Positions 9,022-16,977 of a stretch of DNA of 38,177 nt are shown in pieces. Source of the DNA: an uncultured Clostridia bacterium (GTDB taxonomy: Bacteria; Bacillota; Clostridia; TANB77; CAG-508); assembly GCA_934122235.1 (NCBI GenBank), contig CAKOWE010000011.1, positions 1-38,177 of the forward strand, given 5' to 3'. The notes beneath the pieces were generated by a model that was not told where the DNA came from, made no database searches, and saw nothing but the letters and a program-made list of their open reading frames with translations. The position numbers and the translations under genes were made by a program. Position 1 is the first letter of the stretch; the number at the start of each line of letters is the position of its first letter.

Positions 9022-9057
9022 TATAATTATCCCCCAGGACATTTTTTTGCTAAAAGA

Positions 9058-9086
9058 ATTATATAGTTTTTATATGCAATAGTCAA
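9058..9086 (-). promoter_or_regulatory. Promoter of the seven-gene envelope operon
   Basis: TTGACT (9086-9081), 17 bases, TATAAT (9063-9058). Predicted transcription start about 30 bases before the chosen start codon at 9021. Confidence 0.75.
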
Positions 9087-9161
9087 GTTTAGAATCAATA
9101 TTATTTAAAACAGTAATAATATTGTTTTTAACAAATTTACAACTATTGCAATCTTTTATAT

Positions 9162-9204
9162 AAAACAAAAAACTCCGTTTTATAAAAACGGAGTTTTTTG
9201 TTTT
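9162..9204 (-). terminator. Intrinsic terminator of uracil permease
   Basis: Perfect 20-base inverted repeat with a three-base loop; core CTCCG / CGGAG framed by A and T runs. It overlaps the permease stop codon. It would work in both directions, but there is no plus-strand gene to terminate. Confidence 0.9.
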
Positions 9205-10537
9205 ATGCTTCTATCTTTTCTTTTTCTTCTTCTTTATTTTTTTCTAATTTAGGTTCTTCTTTTTCATTTGGCAAACATAAATTTAATATAATTCCAACTA
9301 TTGCAGCCAAACTCATGCCAGATATAGAAATTGATAAATCTCCACTTACTATAGATATAGTTGCTCCTCCTAACCCCAATACTAACATTGATGATGCAAC
9401 TATTACATTTTTTGTTTTTCCAAAATCTATTCTATTTTCAATTAACACTTTCAATCCATTAACAGCTATAAATCCATATAATAATAATGATACTCCACCT
9501 AATACACCATTTGGTATTGTAGCTATTATTGCTGTAAATTTAGAAAAGAAACCTAATGCTATTGCTATTATTGCAGCAAGTCCAATTACCCAAACAGATG
9601 CTACTTTTGTCATACCTACTACAGATGTATTTTCTCCATATGTTGTATTTGCTGGTCCACCAATAAATCCTGCTACAAAAGTTGCAACACCATCTCCCAA
9701 TAAAGTTCTATCTAGTCCAGGATCTCTTAACAAGTCTTTTCCTATTATAGTTCCTAAAGCTGTATGATCTCCTATATGTTCAGCGATTGTTACTAAAGCT
9801 ATTGGTGCAATCGTTAGTACTGCCGCAAAATTAGGTGTATAATTTAAAAATGGGATTTTAAAGTTTGGTACTCCTATAATTCCTGCTTCTGTAACACTAG
9901 AAAATTCAACCATTCCTAATGCTATAGAAACTATATATCCACTTACTATACCTATTAAGAAAGGTATTACTTTTAAAAAGCCTTTTCCACTAACAGCAAC
10001 TATTGCAGTTACTAAAAATGAAACCAATGCAACAACAACTGTTTTCCATTCTATTGCTTCTGCGCCACTTAATCCAATTTGGCTAATTGCAGATGGTGCT
10101 AATCCTAAACCTATTATCATAATCATTGGTCCAATTACTATTGGTGGCAATAATTTATTTATCCATGATTTACCTATTAATTTAATTATAATAGAAAAAA
10201 CAACATATACTAAACCAACTACCATAATTCCAGTCATCGCACCTGAAATACCACCTTTAGCATATGCTGCAATCAAAGGTGCTATAAAAGCAAATGAGCT
10301 TCCCAAATATACTGGTGATTTTCCTCTTGTACATAAAATATAAATTAAAGTTCCTATTCCTGAACTAACTAAAGCAACTGGAATAGTTAATACTTCTTCT
10401 CCAGCTCCTGCATTTACTAAAATTGGAACTAAAATTGTTGCGCCAAACATTGCAAATACGTGTTGTATTGCAAGTATTATCCATTTACCAACACTTGGTT
10501 TTTCGTTTACATCTAAAAGCATTTTTTTCTCTTCCAT
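9203..10537 (-). CDS. uraA: Uracil permease, NCS2 family
   Basis: 444-residue nucleobase:cation symporter with about 14 membrane helices. Family residues are in place: QHVFAMFGATILVP in helix 1, PVYLGSSFAF, AEHIGDHTALG (Glu253-His254) and NTTYGENTSV (Glu302), the two substrate-binding glutamates of UraA-like proteins. The C-terminal 20 residues are Lys/Glu-rich and cytoplasmic. The start has AGGAGG seven bases upstream. A hairpin-rich leader suggests attenuation, in line with pyrimidine transporters, but no PyrR box was seen. Uracil is the best guess; xanthine or another base is possible. Confidence 0.9.
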   Translation of the reverse strand: MEEKKMLLDVNEKPSVGKWIILAIQHVFAMFGATILVPILVNAGAGEEVLTIPVALVSSGIGTLIYILCTRGKSPVYLGSSFAFIAPLIAAYAKGGISGAMTGIMVVGLVYVVFSIIIKLIGKSWINKLLPPIVIGPMIMIIGLGLAPSAISQIGLSGAEAIEWKTVVVALVSFLVTAIVAVSGKGFLKVIPFLIGIVSGYIVSIALGMVEFSSVTEAGIIGVPNFKIPFLNYTPNFAAVLTIAPIALVTIAEHIGDHTALGTIIGKDLLRDPGLDRTLLGDGVATFVAGFIGGPANTTYGENTSVVGMTKVASVWVIGLAAIIAIALGFFSKFTAIIATIPNGVLGGVSLLLYGFIAVNGLKVLIENRIDFGKTKNVIVASSMLVLGLGGATISIVSGDLSISISGMSLAAIVGIILNLCLPNEKEEPKLEKNKEEEKEKIEA

Positions 10538-10567
10538 AAATTCCTCCTATATTATGATTTTAGGGCA

Positions 10568-10657
10568 TAAAAAAAACTGGAAAAGTAAATAATCCCAGTA
10601 TAAAGAAATGATAAAAACAATATAAAAACTTTAACAAAAGCAAATTTAATTTGCTTT
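10568..10657 (-). promoter_or_regulatory. Hairpin leader / possible attenuator of uraA
   Basis: Two stems in the leader: AAAGCAAA / TTTGCTTT (10657-10637, five-base loop), then ACTGGGA / TTTCCAGT (10599-10574) running straight into eight T's, an intrinsic-terminator shape about 30 bases before the permease start. No known riboswitch core or PyrR-binding sequence is seen. A conditional terminator is inferred. Confidence 0.45.
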
Positions 10658-10767
10658 AATGCGTAAAAATTTGTATTAATATTATTTGATATCATTGACA
10701 TTTTTAACACCCTAAAAAATTTTACTACAAATATTTTCATATTGCAACAAAAATATTCTTTTTTTAT

Positions 10768-10795
10768 AAAAAAAAGAAACCTCTTACGAGGAAAA
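10768..10795 (-). terminator. Intrinsic terminator of the orphan gene
   Basis: CCTC-GTAA-GAGG (10791-10780) with a GNRA-type loop followed by TTTC and a long T run, 28 bases after the stop of the 118-residue gene. Confidence 0.75.
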
Positions 10796-10819
10796 GAATT
10801 ATTTTCTTTTTATTAGGAG

Positions 10820-11176
10820 CTAGATAACGGTGTCTTCTTCTTTGAGAGCAATAATTTTGCTAAACTTGGTTATAACAAATCTATTGTACCCTCCCGCTGA
10901 CAATTTGGCAATAAACTCATCACTGCAATCGCAAAGTTCTTTAATCTCATCAAGAGTTGCCTGTTCACCCATGTAATAATAGCCAGATACATTCTGTTTT
11001 TCTATAAAAGCACACTTTTCACTATCTTCCGTTACATTTGCATCAAAGAATCTAAATGCAAAGCTGTTCTCTGGCATTTTGACTTTTTTAGGATCCCGTT
11101 CTTCGATTTCCTCAACTTTAGAGCTGAAAAAAAAGAACATTTGGGGCATCAGGTATTCTACATAATGCTTTACCAT
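10820..11176 (-). CDS. Hypothetical protein with atypical codon use
   Basis: 118 residues, family not recognised. No signal peptide; a hydrophobic aromatic run (QMFFFF, about 12-17), then a charged middle and a mixed C-terminal half, probably alpha/beta and cytoplasmic. It has a clear AGGAGG site and its own promoter and terminator. Base use differs from its neighbours: more G/C-ending codons (CCC, GGG, ATC, GTC). It carries the only in-frame CGG (11098-11096, residue 27, before GAT) in the window that does not need a frame correction. Shifting there would stop translation after about 20 codons. A recently acquired gene is the best explanation. Confidence 0.7.
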   Translation of the reverse strand: MVKHYVEYLMPQMFFFFSSKVEEIEERDPKKVKMPENSFAFRFFDANVTEDSEKCAFIEKQNVSGYYYMGEQATLDEIKELCDCSDEFIAKLSAGGYNRFVITKFSKIIALKEEDTVI

Positions 11177-11273
11177 CTTAACCTCCTATTTTAGCTTGTC
11201 ATCAAACTTTCAACAACAAATTGCTAAAATGATACATTTATTATATTTCGCTGTACCTACGAATGATACTTAT

Positions 11274-11302
11274 ATTATACCACAAATCAAAATAAAAAAC
11301 AA
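11274..11302 (-). promoter_or_regulatory. Promoter of the orphan gene
   Basis: TTGTTT (11302-11297), 17 bases, TATAAT (11279-11274), leaving an untranslated leader of about 90 bases with no obvious fold. Confidence 0.65.
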
Positions 11303-11363
11303 ACTCAAACAGAAAACAATTGTTTTTCCAATATAAGTAAATTTATAAATAACAATTTTAAAT

Positions 11364-11394
11364 AAAAAACATTACAGTTTTATATACTGTAATG
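11364..11394 (-). terminator. Intrinsic terminator of the amidoligase operon
   Basis: CATTACAGT / ACTGTAATG stem with a seven-base loop followed by six T's on the minus strand, 28 bases after the amidoligase stop. Confidence 0.88.
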
Positions 11395-11421
11395 CTCAAA
11401 TAATTAACTATAAATTTTTAT

Positions 11422-12732
11422 TTATCTTTCAAAAGTCTCTCTACCAGATTGATATTTTTGATAGTCTTTTTTACCTATCACAGATTGCCAACGATTTTTA
11501 AAAAATTTTTTTTGCTCTGCATTGTCAAATAATAAATTTAATAGGTTATTTACTTTTTTATTTTCTGTTACATCACGTAAAAATAATTTTTCAAACTCAT
11601 CTTTTTTATAATTGGTATTTTTAGCATTTTCTAGGCTTACTTCAAATATTTTTCCCACTAATAACAAATCTTGAAAAATAATTTCTGGCTCTAGAGAAGA
11701 ATTAAATATTCTTATTTCAATTCTCCCTGGATTATCAGTATTCCATTTCATATGATTAAAATTTATGCTAGTCCATCTTACTTTAGAATCTGCATCTCCT
11801 TTATCTCTCAAATATTTTTCATATCTTTGATAAATTTCAAATCTTTCTTCATCTGTATTTGCATCACATAAATCCATTTCAAGTCCAACCCCTGAGCAAG
11901 CAACAATATCATCCATTCTATTCTGTGCTTGAATTTGATACAAAAACTTTTCCATATCTTCTTCTGTATTAAGAGTAATACTTCCATCTTCTTCAAAAAA
12001 ATCTTGAATATTCCCTTTTATAGGACTAGCCATACTACGTGCTTCTACTCTAATTACTTCACCTTCTGGATTAGCCATTTTAAAAAATAATTCTTCACAT
12101 TCTCCCCAAATTCTAAGTAAATTCTCTATTGCTCTTTCATTACATTCTAAGTAATCAGCACCAACATTTATATGTAATCCTGTTCCTCCATGTAATCTAG
12201 CATTTAAAGCTTTTAATAATGTACAAATAGCAGCAATTTGATTTAAGTCATCCAAATTATTTTGCATAATTGGAGAAGATGCTTCTGATTCATTAATACC
12301 AGCTTCTGGCGAAAAAATCCATTTATCAAATGCATTCTTCTTTTTAAAATCTGAATTTTGAATAATTTTATGAGAAATACTAGTAGGTACTTCTAAAATT
12401 CTCACAATTTCTGAAATAGTATTAGTCTCAAAAATACATTGAATTTCTTCTAATGGCAAATCCGCAACTTCTATTTCTACACCAAATTTTAATTTCTCTG
12501 GAAAATCTAATTTTTCCCTCCACAAAGAAAACTTATTTCTATTCTTAAATAATTCATATAATACTTTTTCTTTATCAGCAACTTTAAATATTTGTGCAAG
12601 ATATTTTTTTGTATACTCCCAAAAGTTAATATTCTGCAAATATGTAATTATATATGGCATATTTGATACTATTTCTTGTTCTGTATGTTCATTTATATGT
12701 TCTAAAAACTCTCCTGCTTCTCTAAAATTCAA
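11422..12732 (-). CDS. Amidoligase-family enzyme
   Basis: 436 residues. The first 80 are helical. The catalytic part starts with FGVEIEV at 83-89 and continues with SPEAG near 141-145, HGGTGLHINVG at 181-191, VEARS near 225 and an EIRIFNSS strand near 345, the pattern of the putative amidoligase family (glutamine-synthetase/glutamate-cysteine-ligase-like fold). These enzymes are predicted to make amide bonds between amino groups and carboxylates, in peptide tags or small metabolites. It follows a small partner gene by 18 bases. Family placement rests on motifs; substrate unknown. Confidence 0.8.
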   Translation of the reverse strand: MNFREAGEFLEHINEHTEQEIVSNMPYIITYLQNINFWEYTKKYLAQIFKVADKEKVLYELFKNRNKFSLWREKLDFPEKLKFGVEIEVADLPLEEIQCIFETNTISEIVRILEVPTSISHKIIQNSDFKKKNAFDKWIFSPEAGINESEASSPIMQNNLDDLNQIAAICTLLKALNARLHGGTGLHINVGADYLECNERAIENLLRIWGECEELFFKMANPEGEVIRVEARSMASPIKGNIQDFFEEDGSITLNTEEDMEKFLYQIQAQNRMDDIVACSGVGLEMDLCDANTDEERFEIYQRYEKYLRDKGDADSKVRWTSINFNHMKWNTDNPGRIEIRIFNSSLEPEIIFQDLLLVGKIFEVSLENAKNTNYKKDEFEKLFLRDVTENKKVNNLLNLLFDNAEQKKFFKNRWQSVIGKKDYQKYQSGRETFER

Positions 12733-12750
12733 ATTAACAACCTTCTAACT

Positions 12751-13152
12751 TTATATAATTTTATTAATTACAATATAATTTCCTTTATATTTTTCTTTCT
12801 CTTTGGTAGTTAATAAATTATCTTTAGATTTACTTTCTAAGATTGTAATATTAGGAATTTTGCACAAAGACATTACAAATTCTCTCTCATTATCAATTAT
12901 TAAAGCTTTCTTTAAATCATACTTTTCATTTATTATTTTATATCGTTCTCCTAATGTTCCCATATTAGTATGGACAATATTTAAATCCAAACCATAAAAT
13001 TTAATTTTATAAAAAGCAATTTCATATCTTCTAATAAACTTTTCTTTTTCTGTTAAATTAAAATATTTTTTTCCAAATATAAATTCATATAATTCTTTCA
13101 AGGAATCAAATTTATTAATCTGTTCTTGTTCCATATATATTAAATCTTTCAT
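12751..13152 (-). CDS. Hypothetical partner of the amidoligase
   Basis: 133 residues from the ATG at 13152, chosen because GGGAGA lies six bases before it; an ATG four codons earlier has no ribosome site. No family recognised. Mixed charged helix (about 10-60) and alternating beta/alpha stretches (LNIVHTN, KKALIIDN, YIVINK), suggesting a small cytoplasmic alpha/beta domain, perhaps a cyclotransferase-like or nucleotide-binding fold, which cannot be settled by eye. First gene of a two-gene operon with the amidoligase, so it probably supplies, edits or receives the ligated product (inference). Confidence 0.75.
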   Translation of the reverse strand: MKDLIYMEQEQINKFDSLKELYEFIFGKKYFNLTEKEKFIRRYEIAFYKIKFYGLDLNIVHTNMGTLGERYKIINEKYDLKKALIIDNEREFVMSLCKIPNITILESKSKDNLLTTKEKEKYKGNYIVINKII

Positions 13153-13187
13153 ACTTTCTCCCATTTGTCAATGTGTTAACATAATTT

Positions 13188-13216
13188 ATTATACAACAAA
13201 ATCCTTTATTTTACAA
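13188..13216 (-). promoter_or_regulatory. Promoter of the amidoligase operon
   Basis: TTGTAA (13216-13211), 17 bases, TATAAT (13193-13188), about 36 bases before the start at 13152. The rest of 13217-13499 holds two terminator-like hairpins and pyrimidine-rich sequence, with no gene seen. Confidence 0.7.
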
Positions 13217-13253
13217 GCATTTCAAATTGTTATACACATTTTTGCAATTTAAA

Positions 13254-13287
13254 TATAAAAGGCTGTTACTTCTATACGTAACAACCT
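13254..13287 (-). terminator. Possible second terminator after tRNA-Leu
   Basis: AGG-TGTTAC / GTAACA-CCT with one internal mismatch and an eight-base loop, followed by TTTTAT on the minus strand. Weak T run. Confidence 0.4.
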
Positions 13288-13385
13288 CTTAATATTACTA
13301 TCTTACATATCTATTTTTTCTTTGTCTTACTAATCTCATTTTCTTCTCTTTTCATTTGTTTTTCAATTTTTCAACACTTTTAGTC

Positions 13386-13412
13386 AAAAAAGACCGTTCA
13401 TTTAGAACGGTT
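13386..13412 (-). terminator. Intrinsic terminator of tRNA-Leu
   Basis: ACCGTTC / GAACGGT stem with a five-base loop, then C and six T's on the minus strand, about 90 bases after the tRNA 3' end. Confidence 0.85.
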
Positions 13413-13499
13413 TAAGATTTTTTGTGTTTCATCGAAATTTTTGTTATCTTGAAGCCAAGTTGTTTCAAGATTTTTAAAGAGTTCGACGCAAACTCGCTT

Positions 13500-13586
13500 T
13501 GGTGCAGGTGGTGGGGGTCGAACCCACACGAATGTTACTTCGCAGGATTTTGAGTCCTGTGCGTCTGCCAATTCCGCCACACCTGC
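13500..13586 (-). tRNA. tRNA-Leu (anticodon CAA)
   Basis: A 7-bp acceptor stem (GCAGGTG / CACCTGC), discriminator A and an encoded CCA end at 13500. D-arm GGCGGAATTGGCAGACGC, anticodon stem CAGGA / TCCTG around the seven-base loop CTCAAAA giving CAA, a long variable arm typical of tRNA-Leu and a GTTCGAC T-loop. It decodes TTG. The anticodon loop has the normal size, with no sign of a four-base anticodon. Confidence 0.97.
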
Positions 13587-13649
13587 AATTCTAGTTCGTT
13601 TATTATCTTAACATATTTTTTGCTACTTGTCTATACAATTTTTATTATT

Positions 13650-13943
13650 TTAGTACACTTTTTTTCCAATAGTCTCAAATGACCCCATATTTGTTTTTGC
13701 ATTTATTACTAATTCATCCTGTTGTATTTTTCCTTGAATATCATATTTTATAGTTATAAATCCAGCTTTTGCCTTTCCACTTATTGATAAATTATTTCCA
13801 TTTATTTTTCCGCCTGAAAAATTTGTTTTATTACCCATCATTTCTATATAACCACTCAATTCGTTATTATTTGTAACTATATTTATTATTGCTTCAATAT
13901 CTCCCATTTTTGTATTTAAATTTACTTTATATAACCCATCCAT
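13650..13943 (-). CDS. Small beta-rich hypothetical protein
   Basis: 97 residues with no signal peptide or membrane segment. Nearly the whole chain is alternating short strands with turns (KVNLNTKMG, SGYIEMMGNKTNF, NLSISGKAK, ITIKYDIQG, LVINAKTNMGSFE); two TKMG/TNMG-type segments at the ends suggest a closed beta barrel or an internal repeat. Similar small proteins occur widely in clostridia without assigned function. AGGAGG lies eight bases upstream. It follows the antiporter by 42 bases on the same strand and precedes tRNA-Leu. Confidence 0.75.
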   Translation of the reverse strand: MDGLYKVNLNTKMGDIEAIINIVTNNNELSGYIEMMGNKTNFSGGKINGNNLSISGKAKAGFITIKYDIQGKIQQDELVINAKTNMGSFETIGKKVY

Positions 13944-13985
13944 ATATAATTACCTCCTAAATAATTATATAACTTAACTATATTT

Positions 13986-14951
13986 TTATGCAAACAAATT
14001 AATTAGATATACTGAATAAAGCAAAAGTAATATAAAAGATTTTGGTCTACTTAAAACTCTTTTATTTCCAACATTAGTTAATATAAACACTAGTATTGTT
14101 GATAATGCTAAAAATATTATTGCCGTATTATAACTGGTATTATAAGAAATAGGATTAATTATAGCCCCTACACCTTGCAATAAACAAATATTATATATAT
14201 TAGAACCAATTACATTTCCCATAACTAAATCCGCATCTCTTCTAATTGAAGCAATAATTGATGTTGCAATTTCTGGCAAAGCAGTACCAATAGCAATCAC
14301 TGTCATACTAACTACAGCATGACTTATCGAAAAATAATTAGCAATATTAGAAACTTCGTCTATTACAAAATCAGCTCCATATTTTAGTCCAAGAATTCCT
14401 CCTATGATATAAATAAAAATCCTTAAAAATGACATTTTTTTATTATTTTCTTCATTTTCTGATAGTATTTTTTTATTATCCTCATTTTCGTTTTTTCCTT
14501 CGAATACAGTAAACACAGTATATAATACTGCAACAATTAATAAAATTATACCTTCTAATCTATCTATTAATAAAACCTCTCCTGAACCTAAGTTACAAAC
14601 CACAAACAATACAATTATTGTTAACAAAGCCATAGGTAAATGAACCTTGCACAACCTCTTATCTATTTTCATAGGTCTAATAACTCCCGCTATTCCAATA
14701 ACAAGTAAAATATTGCATATTGAACTTCCCAATGCATTTCCCAAAATTATATCAGGTTGACCTTTTAACGAAGAATCAACTGTTACTACTAATTCAGGCA
14801 ATGATGTTCCAATTCCAACTAAAACTATTCCAATTAACATTTCTGATAAATTTAATCTTACACTCAGTCCTACAGCGCCTTTTACTACAAAATCCGCACC
14901 TTTTACCAATAAAACAAAGCCAATTATCAATATTATTATATTTTGAATCAT
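13986..14951 (-). CDS. Calcium/sodium antiporter, CaCA family
   Basis: 321 residues, about ten membrane helices arranged as two inverted halves. The two alpha-repeats are clear: GIGTSLPELVVT near 48-60, and AIGTALPEIATS near 205-217 followed by GNVIGSNIYNICLL. A charged loop rich in Glu/Asn/Lys (about 150-172) separates the halves on the cytoplasmic side. It exchanges Ca2+ for Na+ or H+ across the membrane (YrbG-like). The start is preceded by AGGAG. The ion preference cannot be read from the sequence. Confidence 0.92.
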   Translation of the reverse strand: MIQNIIILIIGFVLLVKGADFVVKGAVGLSVRLNLSEMLIGIVLVGIGTSLPELVVTVDSSLKGQPDIILGNALGSSICNILLVIGIAGVIRPMKIDKRLCKVHLPMALLTIIVLFVVCNLGSGEVLLIDRLEGIILLIVAVLYTVFTVFEGKNENEDNKKILSENEENNKKMSFLRIFIYIIGGILGLKYGADFVIDEVSNIANYFSISHAVVSMTVIAIGTALPEIATSIIASIRRDADLVMGNVIGSNIYNICLLQGVGAIINPISYNTSYNTAIIFLALSTILVFILTNVGNKRVLSRPKSFILLLLYSVYLINLFA

Positions 14952-15057
14952 ATTTTTCTCCTATTTATATATTTATAATATATTTTAACCATATATTAAA
15001 AACATATCATAAAAAAATATATCTTTGATTATAATTACTTTTAAGAGGTGTATTATA

Positions 15058-16153
15058 TTGAAACTAAAAAACATAATTAAAATACAAAAACTATTTTTTC
15101 TATTACCAATTTTTTTAATATGTATTATTCTTTTTAAATTTTCACATAATAATATTGATATTCCTGTAAGTTCAAATTCCATTAACTGGGACAATTGGTC
15201 TATAGATAATACTAATAATAAAAATTACATCAAATGGGTCGATTTTACTCCTACATATGAAGTTTTAACTCAAACCTCAAAACTAGACATAGATTCTCAT
15301 ATAAATAATGAATCTATTAAATTTAATTGGATTGAACTAATTGGTTATTTAGCTTGTAAATATGGTGGTGACTTTAAAAAATTTAATCAAAAAGATTTAG
15401 ATGCATTAGTTAAAGAATTAAGAAGCGGTAAAACTATTGAAAATTTAAGTTCCAAATATAAACATTATTCCTATTATTATGAAGCTTATGATGCAGTTTT
15501 ACATGAATTTATCGGAAACTTTGAAATTGAAATAACAGATGAATCCGGAAATAAATCTTATACAAAAAAATATGGCATAAAAGCATATTTACCTATTGCA
15601 TCAAATTACAGTTTTAACCATTACGATGATTTTGGCAATTCAAGATCATATGGATACAAACGTGTGCATTTAGGTAACGATCTTATGGGAAGCATTGGTA
15701 CTCCTATCATTGCAGTTGAATCTGGAACAGTTGAAGTTTTAGGTTGGAATCAATATGGGGGGTGGCGTATTGGTATTAGGAGTTTTGATAAAAAACGTTA
15801 CTATTATTACGCACATTTAAGAAAAGACAGACCTTATGCCGAGAATTTGCAAGAAGGTCAAATTGTCACTGCAGGAGATGTTATAGGTTATTTAGGAATG
15901 ACTCGGATACAGCACAAAGGAAAATGTAAACAATATTAACATTCCTCATTTGCATTTTGGAATTCAATTAATCTTTAATGAAGCTCAAAAAGATGGAATT
16001 AATCAGATTTGGATTGATGCCTATCAGATTATTGAATTTTTAAGAAAACATAAATCTGAAGTTTACCGAAACACTGAAAATTATGAATTTTATAGAAAAA
16101 ACAATATTATAGATCCATGTATTCCAAAAGAAAAATATATTTATTCTAATTAA
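15058..16153 (+). CDS. M23 metallopeptidase, read through a CGG-A +1 shift
   Basis: About 364 residues if one base is skipped. TTG start at 15058 with AAGAGGTG upstream. One membrane anchor (about 9-27), an extracellular alpha-helical region, then the lysostaphin-like M23 domain: HLGND (His and Asp zinc ligands, near residue 205), GTVEVLGWNQYGG, YYYYAHLR, and HLH supplying the last zinc ligand and catalytic His. Frame 1 stops at 15939, before HLH. Skipping the C at 15904 (ACT-CGG-A) joins GYLGMT to GYSTKENVNN and HLHFG, the exact family continuation. Predicted peptidoglycan endopeptidase. A true frameshift mutation would leave it inactive. Monocistronic; no clear promoter identified. Confidence 0.82.
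15904..15907 (+). other. CGG-A +1 recoding site in M23 peptidase
   Basis: In-frame codon 283 is CGG, followed by A. Skipping C gives GGA (Gly), the glycine expected before the Y-S-T segment of this M23 family. Confidence 0.6.
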
Positions 16154-16228
16154 ATTTACATAATTTTCTACATATTAATACATAAATTTGATTTTTTTGC
16201 GCATAATATCACAAGGGAGGCTTTAAAT

Positions 16229-16423
16229 ATGAAGATTTTAAATTGTATTGCATTAACTCTTATTATAATTGGTGCTTTAAACTGGTTATTAATAGGCATA
16301 ATAGATTTTAACCTTGTAGATACTTTATTTGGTGCTGGTTCTATTTTAAGTAAAATTATATATATATTAGTAGGTATTGCAGGTATTTGGTCTCTTACAT
16401 TTTATAGTAAAGTATCCGATTAG
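16229..16423 (+). CDS. DUF378 family small membrane protein
   Basis: 64 residues, two membrane helices (about 5-25 and 38-58) joined by a short loop with the family's GALNWLLIG and LVDTLFG blocks. Found across Firmicutes (YuzA-like); function unknown. AAGGGAGG lies ten bases before the ATG. It follows the M23 gene by 75 bases and ends at a strong terminator. Possibly co-transcribed with M23. Confidence 0.9.
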   Translation: MKILNCIALTLIIIGALNWLLIGIIDFNLVDTLFGAGSILSKIIYILVGIAGIWSLTFYSKVSD

Positions 16424-16432
16424 TTTTAAGAC

Positions 16433-16463
16433 AAAATGACACACTTTAAAGTGTGTCATTTTT
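16433..16463. terminator. Bidirectional intrinsic terminator
   Basis: Palindrome AAAATGACACACTTT / AAAGTGTGTCATTTT with T5 on the right; on the minus strand it ends in TTTT. It serves both DUF378 and the facing FxLYD-like gene. Confidence 0.88.
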
Positions 16464-16466
16464 GCT

Positions 16467-16925
16467 CTAAAATTGTATTTCAACATCATATGATCCTATT
16501 ATATCTTTTGTTATTTTAGATGTTACATTGGTTGACTTTCCTGGTTCTATTTTTCCAACATATACTTGCATTTTGTATATTTCTTCCCCTGTTTGTGTTT
16601 TAAATACTATATATATTGATTTATTACCTATTGCTTGATCTGCTACATTTTTTATTTTTGCATTAAAATAATTTTCTCCATCTATTTCTTTTAAACTTAT
16701 ATTACTTATTTCATATCCTTCAAATGTCTTTGTTTCTTGTAACTTTTCACTTGTATTATATTTTTCTCCATTGTCCATAGTTTCGAAAGTTTCTATTGGT
16801 GTTGGTTCTTCTTTCTTTTTATTTTTATTTACAAGTACTACAACTAATGCAATAATTGCAATTACTACTATTATTGTAATTATTAGTTTATAATTTAATT
16901 TTTTTCCTTTTTCTGTTTTTCTCAT
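16467..16925 (-). CDS. Single-pass membrane protein, FxLYD-like domain
   Basis: 153 residues from the ATG at 16925, preceded by AGGAGG; an in-frame ATG at 16976 lies inside a hairpin and lacks a ribosome site. A basic N-terminus, one membrane helix (about 12-33), a Glu/Lys/Pro linker, then an exported beta-sandwich domain (about 70-153) resembling the FxLYD type: ISNISLKEIDGENYF, AKIKNVAD and the closing KIEPGKS...YDVEIQF. Probably envelope-anchored. It lies just after the giant LCCL-repeat gene on the same strand without a T-run terminator between, so it may be expressed with it and help display or process it (inference). Confidence 0.75.
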   Translation of the reverse strand: MRKTEKGKKLNYKLIITIIVVIAIIALVVVLVNKNKKKEEPTPIETFETMDNGEKYNTSEKLQETKTFEGYEISNISLKEIDGENYFNAKIKNVADQAIGNKSIYIVFKTQTGEEIYKMQVYVGKIEPGKSTNVTSKITKDIIGSYDVEIQF

Positions 16926-16945
16926 TTTTACCTCCTTGGTATTTT

Positions 16946-16976
16946 GTGAAAGCAAATATTTTATATTTGCTTTCAC
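16946..16976 (-). repeat. 14-base inverted repeat after the giant gene
   Basis: GTGAAAGCAAATAT / ATATTTGCTTTCAC with a three-base loop starts two bases after the giant gene's stop. No T run follows on the minus strand, so it is more likely a 3' stabilising or processing hairpin than a strong terminator. Confidence 0.6.
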
Positions 16977-16977
16977 T

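Noticed and set aside
9021..9042. Longer start (MSWGIII) for the UPF0104 protein
   Set aside because: No ribosome site, and it lies about nine bases from the predicted transcription start.
10552..10740. 62-codon open frame before uraA
   Set aside because: No ribosome site, biased composition, and it covers the leader hairpins.
13398..13580. Open frame beginning MAELADAQDSKSCEV
   Set aside because: It is the well-known translation of tRNA-Leu and runs through the tRNA and its downstream region.
13500..13586. tRNA-Leu as the special decoder of CGGA
   Set aside because: Its anticodon loop has seven bases with CAA; nothing in it would read CGGA or GGA.
15058..16153. M23 gene as an ordinary pseudogene
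   Set aside because: One lesion only, with the same C-before-GGA pattern as in mtaB and DUF2207; kept as recoding, with artefact as the alternative.
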